Shown one piece after another: positions 1 to 6,836 of a stretch of DNA of 10,989 nt (the stretch's first letter is position 1; the number at the start of each line of letters is the position of its first letter). A model generated the notes under the pieces. The model saw nothing but the letters and a program-made list of their open reading frames with translations, was not told where the DNA came from and ran no database searches. The stretch is from the NCBI GenBank assembly GCA_028291305.1, contig JAQGII010000330.1, forward strand, positions 1 to 10,989. The letters are read 5' to 3'. Origin of the DNA: Caulobacteraceae bacterium. GTDB taxonomy: Bacteria > Pseudomonadota > Alphaproteobacteria > Caulobacterales > Caulobacteraceae. Position numbers and translations under genes: made by a program.

Positions 1-455
1 AGCTTCTCGACGTGCTGCTTCTGCGGCAGCGGGAGATGCGGCACAACGGGCAGGTGCGGCCAGGGAATGCCCGGGAATCCCCAACCCCGGTATAGCAGGG
101 TCGGCAGGTTCGTCGGGCTGGCCGAGACCGCCAACCACCCGGTCAGGGGCATGGCGATCATGATGACATAGAAGCCCCAGTGGGTGACGCGCGATAGCAC
201 CTTCTCCGGCGTCGACAGGGACGAGGCATAGGGGGGCGGCGGATGGGCTATCCGCCAGGCCAGCCGCGCCAGACTCAGCAGCAGGATGGTGATCCCCACC
301 GACTTGTGGTTCTGGAAGGTGACGAACTTCACCAGGCCGCTGGCGGCGTCCATCTTCAGGCCCTGGTAGATGTTGAGGACGATCAGCACGGCGATCACCC
401 AGTGCAGGATGATCGCCACGATGGAGTACCGGTAGAGCGGCCGCGCCTCAGTCAC
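1..455 (-). CDS. Cytochrome b561 family protein (3'-truncated by window edge)
   Basis: The first 151 codons of a membrane di-heme cytochrome b of the bacterial b561 (YodB/CybB-like) family, thought to pass electrons between the quinone pool and periplasmic or membrane partners. Visible marks are helix 1 with the ILHW heme-ligand histidine (H18), H50 in QNHKS at the start of helix 2, H92 in THWGFY at the start of helix 3, and the PLTGW motif (103-107). The end of the visible part is Pro-rich (about 128-144), as in the loop before helix 4. The fourth helix and the stop lie beyond base 1. The start is GTG at 455, with a purine-rich AGGGGA 9 nt upstream; no ATG is suitably placed. It begins 26 nt after the peroxiredoxin stop on the same strand, so the two are probably cotranscribed. 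The family is clear; the physiological partner is not. Confidence 0.88.
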   Translation of the reverse strand, partial: MTEARPLYRYSIVAIILHWVIAVLIVLNIYQGLKMDAASGLVKFVTFQNHKSVGITILLLSLARLAWRIAHPPPPYASSLSTPEKVLSRVTHWGFYVIMIAMPLTGWLAVSASPTNLPTLLYRGWGFPGIPWPHLPVVPHLPLPQKQHVEK

Positions 456-481
456 CTCTTGCCGTCCCCTGCGCCGTCCGG

Positions 482-970
482 TCAGCCCTTCAGCTGGTCC
501 AGCATATAGTCGGCCGCCGAGACGCGGTATTCGCCGCCACCCTCGATGTTGAGCTTGTCGACCACGCCGTCCTTGACGACCATCGAATAGCGCTGCGAGC
601 GCGGGCCCATGCCGAACTTGGAGGCGTCCAGTTCCAGGCCGATGGCCTTGGTGAAGGCGCCGTTGCCGTCGGCCAGCATCAGCACCGAGTCCCCGACCTC
701 CTGCGACTTGCCCCAGGCGTTCATAACGAACACGTCGTTGACCGAGACGCAGGCGATCCGGTCGACGCCCAGCGCCTTCAGGTCCGCCGCATGATCCTTG
801 AAGCCCGGCAGGTGCCTGGCCGAGCAGGTCGGTGTGAAGGCTCCAGGTACGGCGAACAGGGCGACCGTCTTGCCGTTGAAGATGTCGTCGGTGGTCGTGG
901 GCGCGGGTCCTTCCGCGGTGAAGGTCATGAAGGTGGCTTCCGGCAGGCGATCGCCGACTTTGATGGTCAT
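482..970 (-). CDS. Type II peroxiredoxin (Prx5-like thiol peroxidase)
   Basis: A 162-residue cytosolic peroxiredoxin that reduces H2O2 and alkyl hydroperoxides with thiol reductants (glutaredoxin/glutathione or thioredoxin in this family). The active site is PGAFTPTCSARHLPGF (42-57), with peroxidatic Cys49 and the Thr46/Pro47 that shape it. R127 in RSQRYSMVV matches the conserved active-site arginine. The only other cysteine is C74 (ACVSVND), placed as in plant type II enzymes. The length is typical for a stand-alone Prx5 without a fused glutaredoxin. The start is ATG at 970, with GGAGA 5 nt upstream. The frame stays open to about 1324, but that extension is antisense to the YqgE gene and is not part of the protein. 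It lies just upstream of the b561 gene and diverges from the YqgE gene. The regulator is unknown; no OxyR-type site is recognisable. Confidence 0.93.
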   Translation of the reverse strand: MTIKVGDRLPEATFMTFTAEGPAPTTTDDIFNGKTVALFAVPGAFTPTCSARHLPGFKDHAADLKALGVDRIACVSVNDVFVMNAWGKSQEVGDSVLMLADGNGAFTKAIGLELDASKFGMGPRSQRYSMVVKDGVVDKLNIEGGGEYRVSAADYMLDQLKG

Positions 971-1118
971 GTCTGTCTCCACAAAATGCCGGCTTAAACA
1001 CGCCAAATCCCGGCCCCATTCAAGCGCGATCGTGCGTTTGCGTGCGGTCCGGCTTGAAACCGGGGCGGCGAACGAGAAACATGGAGGGCATGCTGTCCCG
1101 CCGGCCCCGGTTAGCGCT

Positions 1119-1700
1119 ATGCCCATGAGCACCATGAACGACGGCTTCCTCGTCGGCCGCCTGCTGATCGCCATGCCGGGCATCGACGATCCGCGCTTCG
1201 ACCGCGCAGTCATCCTGATGTGCGCCCACGGCGAGGACCACGCCATGGGCCTGGCCCTCAACCGGCCCGTCGAAGGGCTGACGGTGCCCGACCTCCTGCG
1301 CCGGCTGAACGTGGAAACATCCATCGTCCTGCCCGACGACCCGGTGGTGTTCGGCGGGCCGGTCGACCGCGAGCGCGGCTTCGTGGTGCATACCGACGAC
1401 TACATGTGCGCGGGGTCCAGCCTGCCGATCGCCGAGGGCCTGGCGTGGACGGCGACCCGCGACGTCCTGGAGGCGATGGGCGATCGGACGCGACGGCCAA
1501 GGCGCTCGCTGCTGGCGCTGGGCTACGCCGGCTGGGGGGCCGGCCAGGTCGAGCGCGAACTGCAGGAGAACGTCTGGCTCACCTGCGATCCGGACGAGCA
1601 GCTGCTGTTCGCCAGCGATCACGAACTCAAGTGGGCCCAGGCCCTGGCCAAGATCGGCGTCGCCGCCGATAGGCTGTCGGGCCAGGCCGGTCGAGCCTAG
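1119..1700 (+). CDS. YqgE/AlgH family protein (UPF0301)
   Basis: A 193-residue soluble protein of the YqgE/AlgH (UPF0301, DUF179) family, whose biochemical role is still unsettled. Family hallmarks are all present: LLIAMPGIDDPRF (15-27), the MGLALNRP segment (43-50), VFGGPVDRERGFVVH (77-91) and the C-terminal LGYAGWGAGQVERELQ (134-149). Length is normal (about 185-200). Three Met codons lie at 1119, 1125 and 1134. None has a convincing Shine-Dalgarno, so the start is uncertain by up to five codons; homology begins at about NDGFLVGRLL. The open frame runs upstream to 798, but that part is antisense to the peroxiredoxin and lacks homology. The gene converges on pdeA and the two overlap by 4 nt at a shared CTAG. 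It is the only plus-strand gene in the window. Confidence 0.88.
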   Translation: MPMSTMNDGFLVGRLLIAMPGIDDPRFDRAVILMCAHGEDHAMGLALNRPVEGLTVPDLLRRLNVETSIVLPDDPVVFGGPVDRERGFVVHTDDYMCAGSSLPIAEGLAWTATRDVLEAMGDRTRRPRRSLLALGYAGWGAGQVERELQENVWLTCDPDEQLLFASDHELKWAQALAKIGVAADRLSGQAGRA

Positions 1701-3361
1701 CCGCGCAGCTTCACCGGCGCGGCGCCGTCGGCGTAGCTTTCGTTGAGGTAGACCTCGGCCTCCTGCGGCGACAACGCCGGGGCGTAGCCGAACCCCTGTC
1801 CGTAGTCGCAGCCGATCTGCAGCAGCCGGCGGGCCATCACCGCGTTCTCGACGCCCTCGGCCACCACCTCCAGGTCCAGGTCTCGCCCGAGGTTGACGAT
1901 CGAGCGCACGATCTTGGCTGAGCCCTCGCTGGTGGCCATCGTTTTCACGAAGTAGCGGTCGATCTTCAGCGTGTCGAAGGGCAGCCGCGTCAGATAGGAC
2001 AGGGACGAGAAGCCGGTGCCGAAATCGTCCAGCGCCAGGCCCGCTCCCGCAGTGCGCAGGGCCTGCAGGACCGTCGCGGCCCGTTCGGGGTCGCGCATGA
2101 TGTCGCTCTCGGTGAGCTCCAGTTTCAGGGCTCCGGGCGGCAGCCCGGTATCCCGCAGGATGCGGGCGACGTCGTCCACCAGGTGCGGGCGGTCCACCTC
2201 GACGGTCGACAGATTGACGCTGACGCTGAGTTCGCCCGCCGCCCGGTGCACCTGGCGCCAGGCCGCCAGCTGCCGCGCCGAGGTCTCCAGCATATGGGCC
2301 CCGATGTCGAGCAGCAGGCCCATCTCGTCGGCCAGGGCCAGGAACTCGTCGGGCAGGACCAGGCCACGCCGGGGATGGCGCCAGCGCACCAGGGCCTCGA
2401 AGCCCGAGATTGCTCCGGTCGAGAGGCGCACGACCGGCTGGTAGTAGGGCACGATCTCACCGCGCATCAGCGCGCCGCGCAGGTCGGCCTCCAGGGCCAG
2501 CCGCGACAGGCCGTCGGTCTCGGTGGATTTCACCGGGGTGGCGGGCGCTCGCCGCGAACCCTTGCCGCTCTCCAGATCCAGTTCGGCGCGACGCAACAGC
2601 TCGGCCGGCTCGGGCGCGTCCTCCCCGCCCTCCGCGCGCACCTGGCCGATGGTCAGGGTGGGATAGATGTCGAAGCCGGCCACCCGCAGGGGCTGCTCCA
2701 GGACCGAGCGGGCCAGATCCACCGGCGAGCGGCCCATCTCCGTGGCCAGGATGGCGAATTCGTCCTCGCCGATGCGCGCCAGCAATGTGTCGGGAGGGAA
2801 GGCGGCGACCAGACGCGACCCCAGGGCGGCCAGGACGAGGTCGGCCCGTTCGTGGCCCAGCGCTTCGTTCAGGCGGCGCAGGCGGTCGAGGTCGGCCACC
2901 ATCAGCACGTAGGACAGCGGAACCTGCAGCCGCTCGGCGGCCTGGCTCAGGAAGGCGCGGCGTTCCAGAAGGCCGGTGAGGGCGTCGCGCGGTTCGGGCG
3001 CGAACCGGGTTTCGGCCACCAGGGCGCCGGCGGCGCGGACGCCCTCCTCCAGCCACACCCCGCGCCACAGGCAGGCGGGACCGCCGCGCATGCGCACCTT
3101 GGCCGCCAGTTCCACGCCCGGCGTCTGAGGCTGCAGGAAATCCTCGAGCAGCATCCTGTCCTGCGGCGCCGCGAGGGCAAGCAGGGCGGCGCTGGAGCAT
3201 TCGGGGGCCAGCGGGCCCAGGCCCAGCCCTCGCGCGGGACCGGTGATGCGCAGGCTGTCGCGCTCGGGCTCCCACGTCCACAGGACAACGCCCGCGGCTC
3301 CCAGGGATTCCAGCGCCGCCGTAGCGTCCCAAACGAAACGGTCTTGGGTCCGCTGCGTCAC
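1697..3361 (-). CDS. pdeA: PAS-GGDEF-EAL c-di-GMP phosphodiesterase, PdeA-like
   Basis: A 554-residue cytosolic enzyme predicted to hydrolyse c-di-GMP to pGpG. The PAS-like N-terminus spans about 10-120. The GGDEF domain (about 125-265) carries the degenerate motif GEDEF (198-202) and no RxxD inhibitory site before it, so cyclase activity is unlikely. The EAL domain (about 285-540) keeps its catalytic set: EAL (322-324), N383, E415 in LELTES, DDFGTG (445-450), K466 in LKID, E502 in VVAEGVE and QGF (522-524). Caulobacter PdeA (CC3396) has the same layout and GEDEF, and GTP binding there stimulates EAL activity. The protein ends in Leu-Arg-Gly; a C-terminal Arg-Gly is, as I recall, the PdeA degron for CpdR/ClpXP proteolysis. 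The start is GTG at 3361, with GGGAG 6 nt upstream. Orthology to PdeA is inferred; the phosphodiesterase call is firm. Confidence 0.9.
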   Translation of the reverse strand: MTQRTQDRFVWDATAALESLGAAGVVLWTWEPERDSLRITGPARGLGLGPLAPECSSAALLALAAPQDRMLLEDFLQPQTPGVELAAKVRMRGGPACLWRGVWLEEGVRAAGALVAETRFAPEPRDALTGLLERRAFLSQAAERLQVPLSYVLMVADLDRLRRLNEALGHERADLVLAALGSRLVAAFPPDTLLARIGEDEFAILATEMGRSPVDLARSVLEQPLRVAGFDIYPTLTIGQVRAEGGEDAPEPAELLRRAELDLESGKGSRRAPATPVKSTETDGLSRLALEADLRGALMRGEIVPYYQPVVRLSTGAISGFEALVRWRHPRRGLVLPDEFLALADEMGLLLDIGAHMLETSARQLAAWRQVHRAAGELSVSVNLSTVEVDRPHLVDDVARILRDTGLPPGALKLELTESDIMRDPERAATVLQALRTAGAGLALDDFGTGFSSLSYLTRLPFDTLKIDRYFVKTMATSEGSAKIVRSIVNLGRDLDLEVVAEGVENAVMARRLLQIGCDYGQGFGYAPALSPQEAEVYLNESYADGAAPVKLRG

Positions 3362-3474
3362 GATACGCTCCCGCAGCAGTTATCCCGCGCGTCTGTCACC
3401 TGGCACTCTTTCCTCGCGCGTTAGCAGTCGTTCCGACCGCTCACGGGGAAGGCGCCCAGCGTCGTCGAAATCGA

Positions 3475-4071
3475 CTAGATGTCGATCTCGCCGGAGGCGC
3501 TGGCGGACACCATCCCGAACAGCAGATGATCTCTCCAATTGCCGTTAATTTTGAGATAAGCGCGGGCCAAACCTTCCTCGCTGAAGCCGCTTTTCAACAA
3601 CAACCGGTGGGAAGCGATGTTCTCGGGCAGGCAGGCGGCTTCGACGCGGTGCAGGCCGATGCCGCCGAAAGCGAAGGCCAGCAGCGGTCGCAGAGCCGCG
3701 GTCATATAGCCCTGGCCGGCGTAGGGTTGGCCGATCCAGTAGCCCAGGGTGCCCATCTGGGCCACGCCGCGCCGCACGTTCGACAGCGTCACCCCGCCCA
3801 CCAGGGCGTTGTCGGACTGGCGAACGATCAGGAAGGGATAGGCGCTGCCGGCGTCCATCTCGCGGCTGTAGGCGGCCAGGCGGCGGCGGAAGGCGCGGCG
3901 CTCCAGATCGTCCTCTGGCCAGACCGGCTCCCATGGCTGCAGGAAGTCGCGCGATTGCCGGCGCAGGTCGCTCCATGCCTCGTAGTCGCGCCAGCGCGGC
4001 GCGCGCAGCCGCACCCCCGGGCCGTCCAGGTTGAGGCTGCTCTCAGGCGTGATCCAGTCCAGCAGGGCCAA
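3475..4071 (-). CDS. GNAT acetyltransferase, RimJ/RimL-like
   Basis: A 198-residue GCN5-related N-acetyltransferase of the RimJ/RimL type, which transfers acetyl from acetyl-CoA to protein N-termini (ribosomal S5 for RimJ) or small substrates. Visible are the N-terminal VRLRAPRWRDYEAW pattern (20-33), the central strands FLIVRQSDNALVGGVTLSNV (80-99), the acetyl-CoA loop YWIGQPYAGQGYMTAAL (111-127) and motif B LPENIASHRLLLKSGF (148-163). Length matches RimJ (about 194). The start is TTG at 4071: a clear AGGAG lies 7 nt upstream, an in-frame TAG lies nine codons upstream, and the next Met is about 70 residues inside. It follows the M16 protease gene by 83 bases on the same strand and is probably the last gene of the oxidase/thrC transcript. 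The substrate cannot be read from sequence; the rimJ symbol is not assigned because RimJ paralogs are common. Confidence 0.85.
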   Translation of the reverse strand: MALLDWITPESSLNLDGPGVRLRAPRWRDYEAWSDLRRQSRDFLQPWEPVWPEDDLERRAFRRRLAAYSREMDAGSAYPFLIVRQSDNALVGGVTLSNVRRGVAQMGTLGYWIGQPYAGQGYMTAALRPLLAFAFGGIGLHRVEAACLPENIASHRLLLKSGFSEEGLARAYLKINGNWRDHLLFGMVSASASGEIDI

Positions 4072-4104
4072 GGCTTCGCTCCTGACGCGAAGCTAGCGCG
4101 GCTG

Positions 4105-4129
4105 GGCGGCAGCGGGAAGTCCCGCCGCC
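4105..4129 (-). repeat. GC-rich inverted repeat between M16 protease and GNAT genes
   Basis: In the 83-base gap, the arms GGCGGCAGCGGG and CCCGCCGCC pair with a 3-nt bulge around an AAGT loop. A second small hairpin follows at about 4129-4143 (CTGGA/TCCAG). Neither is followed by a T-run on the minus strand, so these are not convincing intrinsic terminators. They could be mRNA stability or attenuation elements, or chance in GC-rich DNA. Confidence 0.3.
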
Positions 4130-4154
4130 TGGAGCAGCTCCAGCAGGAAAGGCT

Positions 4155-5417
4155 CTAACCGAACAGGGCGCGGGTAAAGACGTCGCCGGCCTTGAGGGCG
4201 CTCTTGGGCCCGAGCACGGCCCCCGCCGCCTGCCCCCGCTGCAACAGGCGCTCGCCATAGGCGCGGATGTCGGCGGGGCCGACCGCATCGACGGCGGACG
4301 CGATCTCGGCCGTGGAGAACAGGCGGTCGAACAGCAGGGTCTGGCCGGCGGCATGCTCGGCGCGAGCCAGCGGTGACTCCCGGGCCATGAACAGCGAGGC
4401 CTTGAGCTGGGCCTTGCAGCGGTTCAGCTCGGGCGGCTCGACTCCGTCCACCAGGGACTTGAGCTGCGCGGCGGCCACTCCGGCGGTGCGCGGGGCGTCG
4501 CCGGCGGCCGTGCCGGCGTAGATCCCGAGCATGCCGGTATCGGCGTAGCTCTCGCCGTAAGCGTCGACCGCGTAGGCCAGGCCCAGCCGCTCACGCGCTT
4601 CCTGGAACAGCCGCGAGGACATGCCGCCGCCGAGCGCCTCGGCGAACAGCCGCTGCGAGAAATAGGTCCGGTCCCGCGCGCCCACCCCCGGCAACAGCAG
4701 CACGGTGTGCGCCTGCTCCAGCCGCCGCGCCTCGGAGGTGAAGCCGCTGGCGAAGACGCCCGGCTCCGCCTCGGGGCCCTCCACAGCCGGCTCGCCGCCG
4801 AACAACCGCTCCACCAGCGCCAGCAGTTCGTCCTCGTCCACCGCTCCGGCGGCGCTGACCACCAGCCGGTCGGGGGAATACTGGCGGGCGCGGAACGCCC
4901 GCAGGGCCGCCGCGTCGGCCGTGCCGATGGTGTGCACCTCGCCCAGGATCGGACGGCCCAGCGACTGGCCGGCGAAGGCGCGGGCCTGCGCCAGATCGAA
5001 CACGCGGTCGTCGGGGGCGTCGGCGGCTTCGGCGATCTCCTGCGCGATGACCGACTTTTCCCGCTCCAGTTCCTGGGCGTCGAGGGTCGGCCGCAGCACC
5101 AGGTCGGCCAGCACCTCGAGGGCGAGGCCGAGACCGCCTTTCAGGGCGCGGACCTGGAAGGTGGTGCGCTCGTAGCTGGTGGCGGCGTTGATGTGGCCGC
5201 CGGCCGCCTCGATCACCTCGACGATGTCGCGGGCCGAGCGGTCGCCCGCCCCCTTGAACACCATATGCTCCAGCAGGTGCGCCCAGCCCGACTGCGCCTG
5301 GGTCTCCGCCCGCGCGCCGCGCCCGGCGACCACGCTGACCGCGAGCGTCTCCAGGTCCGGCATCGGATCGCAGATGACCCGGACCCCGTTGGCCAGGCGA
5401 TGCAGGCGCGGGGTCAA
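4155..5417 (-). CDS. M16 family zinc metallopeptidase, processing-peptidase type
   Basis: A 420-residue peptidase of the pitrilysin/M16B family, related to the beta subunit of mitochondrial processing peptidase. The inverted zinc motif HLLEH (47-51) is intact, with the distal zinc-ligand Glu at about E127 (REKSVIAQEIAE, 119-130). The opening LANGVRVICDPMPDLETLAVSVV is typical, and the C-terminal inactive M16 half is present (from about 200). No signal peptide is seen, so it is probably cytoplasmic or membrane-peripheral. The start is TTG at 5415-5417, overlapping the thrC stop as TTGA. No good Shine-Dalgarno or alternative ATG/GTG exists, which suggests translational coupling to thrC. A thrC-M16-GNAT run next to oxidase assembly genes recurs in alphaproteobacteria, to my knowledge. 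The natural substrate is unknown. Confidence 0.9.
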   Translation of the reverse strand: MTPRLHRLANGVRVICDPMPDLETLAVSVVAGRGARAETQAQSGWAHLLEHMVFKGAGDRSARDIVEVIEAAGGHINAATSYERTTFQVRALKGGLGLALEVLADLVLRPTLDAQELEREKSVIAQEIAEAADAPDDRVFDLAQARAFAGQSLGRPILGEVHTIGTADAAALRAFRARQYSPDRLVVSAAGAVDEDELLALVERLFGGEPAVEGPEAEPGVFASGFTSEARRLEQAHTVLLLPGVGARDRTYFSQRLFAEALGGGMSSRLFQEARERLGLAYAVDAYGESYADTGMLGIYAGTAAGDAPRTAGVAAAQLKSLVDGVEPPELNRCKAQLKASLFMARESPLARAEHAAGQTLLFDRLFSTAEIASAVDAVGPADIRAYGERLLQRGQAAGAVLGPKSALKAGDVFTRALFG

Positions 5418-6835
5418 GGTGCGTCGTTCTGGTTGCAGATGGCGAAGGCCCGCAGGTAGTTCTTCACCGCCTCGGCGTCGGCGGGCAGGCGGTCGAAGGT
5501 CTCGGTCTTCCTGTCCAGGCCGATCGCGGCGGCAGGCAGGCGCGGTTCGGCCCCGGCCGCTTCGAGCACCGCCTCGGGGAACTTGGCCGGATGGGCGGTG
5601 GACAGCACGATCAGCGGCGTCGAAGCGTCGCCCGCCCCCGCGCGCAGGCGCAGGGCCGCGCGCACGGCCACTGCGGTGTGCGGATCGATCAGCTCGCCGG
5701 TGTCCTCCAGGGTGTCGCGGATGGCGGCGCTGGTCTGCGCCTCGTCCACCGCGTCACCCCCGAACAGCTGGCGCATGAAGTCCAGGGCCTCGGCGGGGAT
5801 GTCGATGCTCCCGGTCTGCCCGAAGCCCTTGAACGCCCGCGCCGTGGCGGCCGCATCGCGCCCGACCGCCTCGAAATACAGCCGTTCGAAATTGGAGGCG
5901 ATCTGGATATCCATCGCCGGGCTCTGGGTCGCCTGGACCTCGCCGCGCACATAGCGACCGGTGCGGATGGCGCGGGCGACGATGTCGTTGGAATTGGTGG
6001 CCACGGTGATGGTCTCGATCGGCAGGCCCATCTGCCCGGCAACATAGCCGGCGAAGGCGTCGCCGAAATTGCCGGTGGGCACCACGAACGACACCTTGCG
6101 ATGCGGCGCGCCCAGGGCCACCGCGCTCGTGAAATAATAGACCGCCTGAGCCGCGATCCGCGCCCAGTTGATCGAGTTGACCCCCGACAGGTCGACCGCC
6201 TGGCGCAGGGTCTTGTCCTGGAACATGTCCTTGACGATGGCCTGGCAGTCGTCGAACGAGCCCTGCACCGCCACATTCGCGACATTGACCTCGCCGGTGG
6301 TGGTCATGAAGCGGCGCTGCACTTCCGAGATGCGGCCCTCGGGGAAGAGGATCAGGATGCGGGCGTTGGACGCCCCGCGGAACGCTTCGACCGCCGCTCC
6401 GCCGGTATCGCCCGACGTGGCCGCGACGATGGTCAGATGGCGCTCCTGCGCCTTCAGCGCCTTGTCGTAGAGCCGGGCCAGGATCTGCATGGCCACGTCC
6501 TTGAAGGCCAGGGTCGGCCCGTGGAATAGCTCCAGCAGGAACAGGTTCGGGTAGAGTTCCTTGATCGGCGTAACGCTGGGATGGGTGAAGGTGGCGTAGG
6601 CCTCGCGCGTCATCGCCAGCAGTTCGTCGTGGCCGATATCGTCGCCGGCGAACTTGCCGATCACCGCGGCGGCGACCTCGGCATAGGGCTTGCCGGCGAA
6701 AGCCGCGATCTCTTGCGGCGTGAAGCGTGGCCACGCCTGGGGGACATAGAGGCCGCCGTCGGGCGCCAGGCCCGCCAGGACCGCATCCCAAAAGCCGATC
6801 GCCGGAGCTTCGCCCCGGGTTGAGACATAGCGCAT
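5414..6835 (-). CDS. thrC: Threonine synthase
   Basis: A 473-residue PLP enzyme converting O-phospho-L-homoserine to L-threonine and phosphate, the last step of threonine synthesis in the cytosol. It opens with the family-typical MRYVSTRG. The PLP Schiff-base lysine is K112 in HGPTLAFKDVAMQ (105-117). Glycine-rich cofactor/phosphate loops are SGDTGGAAVE (141-150) and VPTGNFGDAFAGY (252-264), and THPSVTPIKEL (84-94) is also characteristic. Length fits the bacterial/yeast-type long threonine synthase. ATG at 6835 is preferred over the open extension to 6916, which only reads through SURF1 antisense to its logic and lacks homology. It starts 1 nt after the SURF1 TAA and overlaps the M16 gene by 4 nt, so it is embedded in the oxidase operon. 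No attenuator leader is visible. Confidence 0.97.
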   Translation of the reverse strand: MRYVSTRGEAPAIGFWDAVLAGLAPDGGLYVPQAWPRFTPQEIAAFAGKPYAEVAAAVIGKFAGDDIGHDELLAMTREAYATFTHPSVTPIKELYPNLFLLELFHGPTLAFKDVAMQILARLYDKALKAQERHLTIVAATSGDTGGAAVEAFRGASNARILILFPEGRISEVQRRFMTTTGEVNVANVAVQGSFDDCQAIVKDMFQDKTLRQAVDLSGVNSINWARIAAQAVYYFTSAVALGAPHRKVSFVVPTGNFGDAFAGYVAGQMGLPIETITVATNSNDIVARAIRTGRYVRGEVQATQSPAMDIQIASNFERLYFEAVGRDAAATARAFKGFGQTGSIDIPAEALDFMRQLFGGDAVDEAQTSAAIRDTLEDTGELIDPHTAVAVRAALRLRAGAGDASTPLIVLSTAHPAKFPEAVLEAAGAEPRLPAAAIGLDRKTETFDRLPADAEAVKNYLRAFAICNQNDAP

Positions 6836-6836
6836 G

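Noticed and set aside
798..1118. Upstream extension of the YqgE open frame (plus strand)
   Set aside because: It is antisense to the peroxiredoxin coding region and its divergent promoter gap; recognisable YqgE homology begins only after the Met cluster at 1119-1134.
971..1118. Promoter calls in the divergent peroxiredoxin/YqgE gap (TTGAAT at about 1018-1023 on minus, TTGAAA at 1054-1059 on plus)
   Set aside because: The -35-like hexamers have 17-bp spacers, but the matching -10 boxes (TGTTTA, AAACAT) are poor, so I do not annotate them.
971..1324. N-terminal extension of the peroxiredoxin frame on the minus strand
   Set aside because: It runs antisense to the YqgE gene, whereas ATG 970 has a good ribosome site and begins with the family-typical MTIKVGDRLPEATF.
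2183..3424. A 413-codon plus-strand ORF opposite pdeA, and other long antisense frames there
   Set aside because: Low-complexity Gln/Gly/Arg-rich translation typical of a GC-rich antisense shadow; the minus strand holds a full set of GGDEF-EAL motifs.
3362..3474. CtrA-type or sigma-type promoter for pdeA in the 113-base gap
   Set aside because: I found no TTAA-N7-TTAA, no GANTC and no convincing -35/-10 pair. A promoter is likely here but cannot be pinpointed by eye. The small GTCGA/TCGAC repeat at about 3463-3475 overlaps the GNAT stop and has no T-run.
5591..6529. A 312-codon plus-strand ORF opposite thrC
   Set aside because: Antisense shadow rich in Gly, Asp, His and Arg with no recognisable domain; thrC on the other strand is intact.
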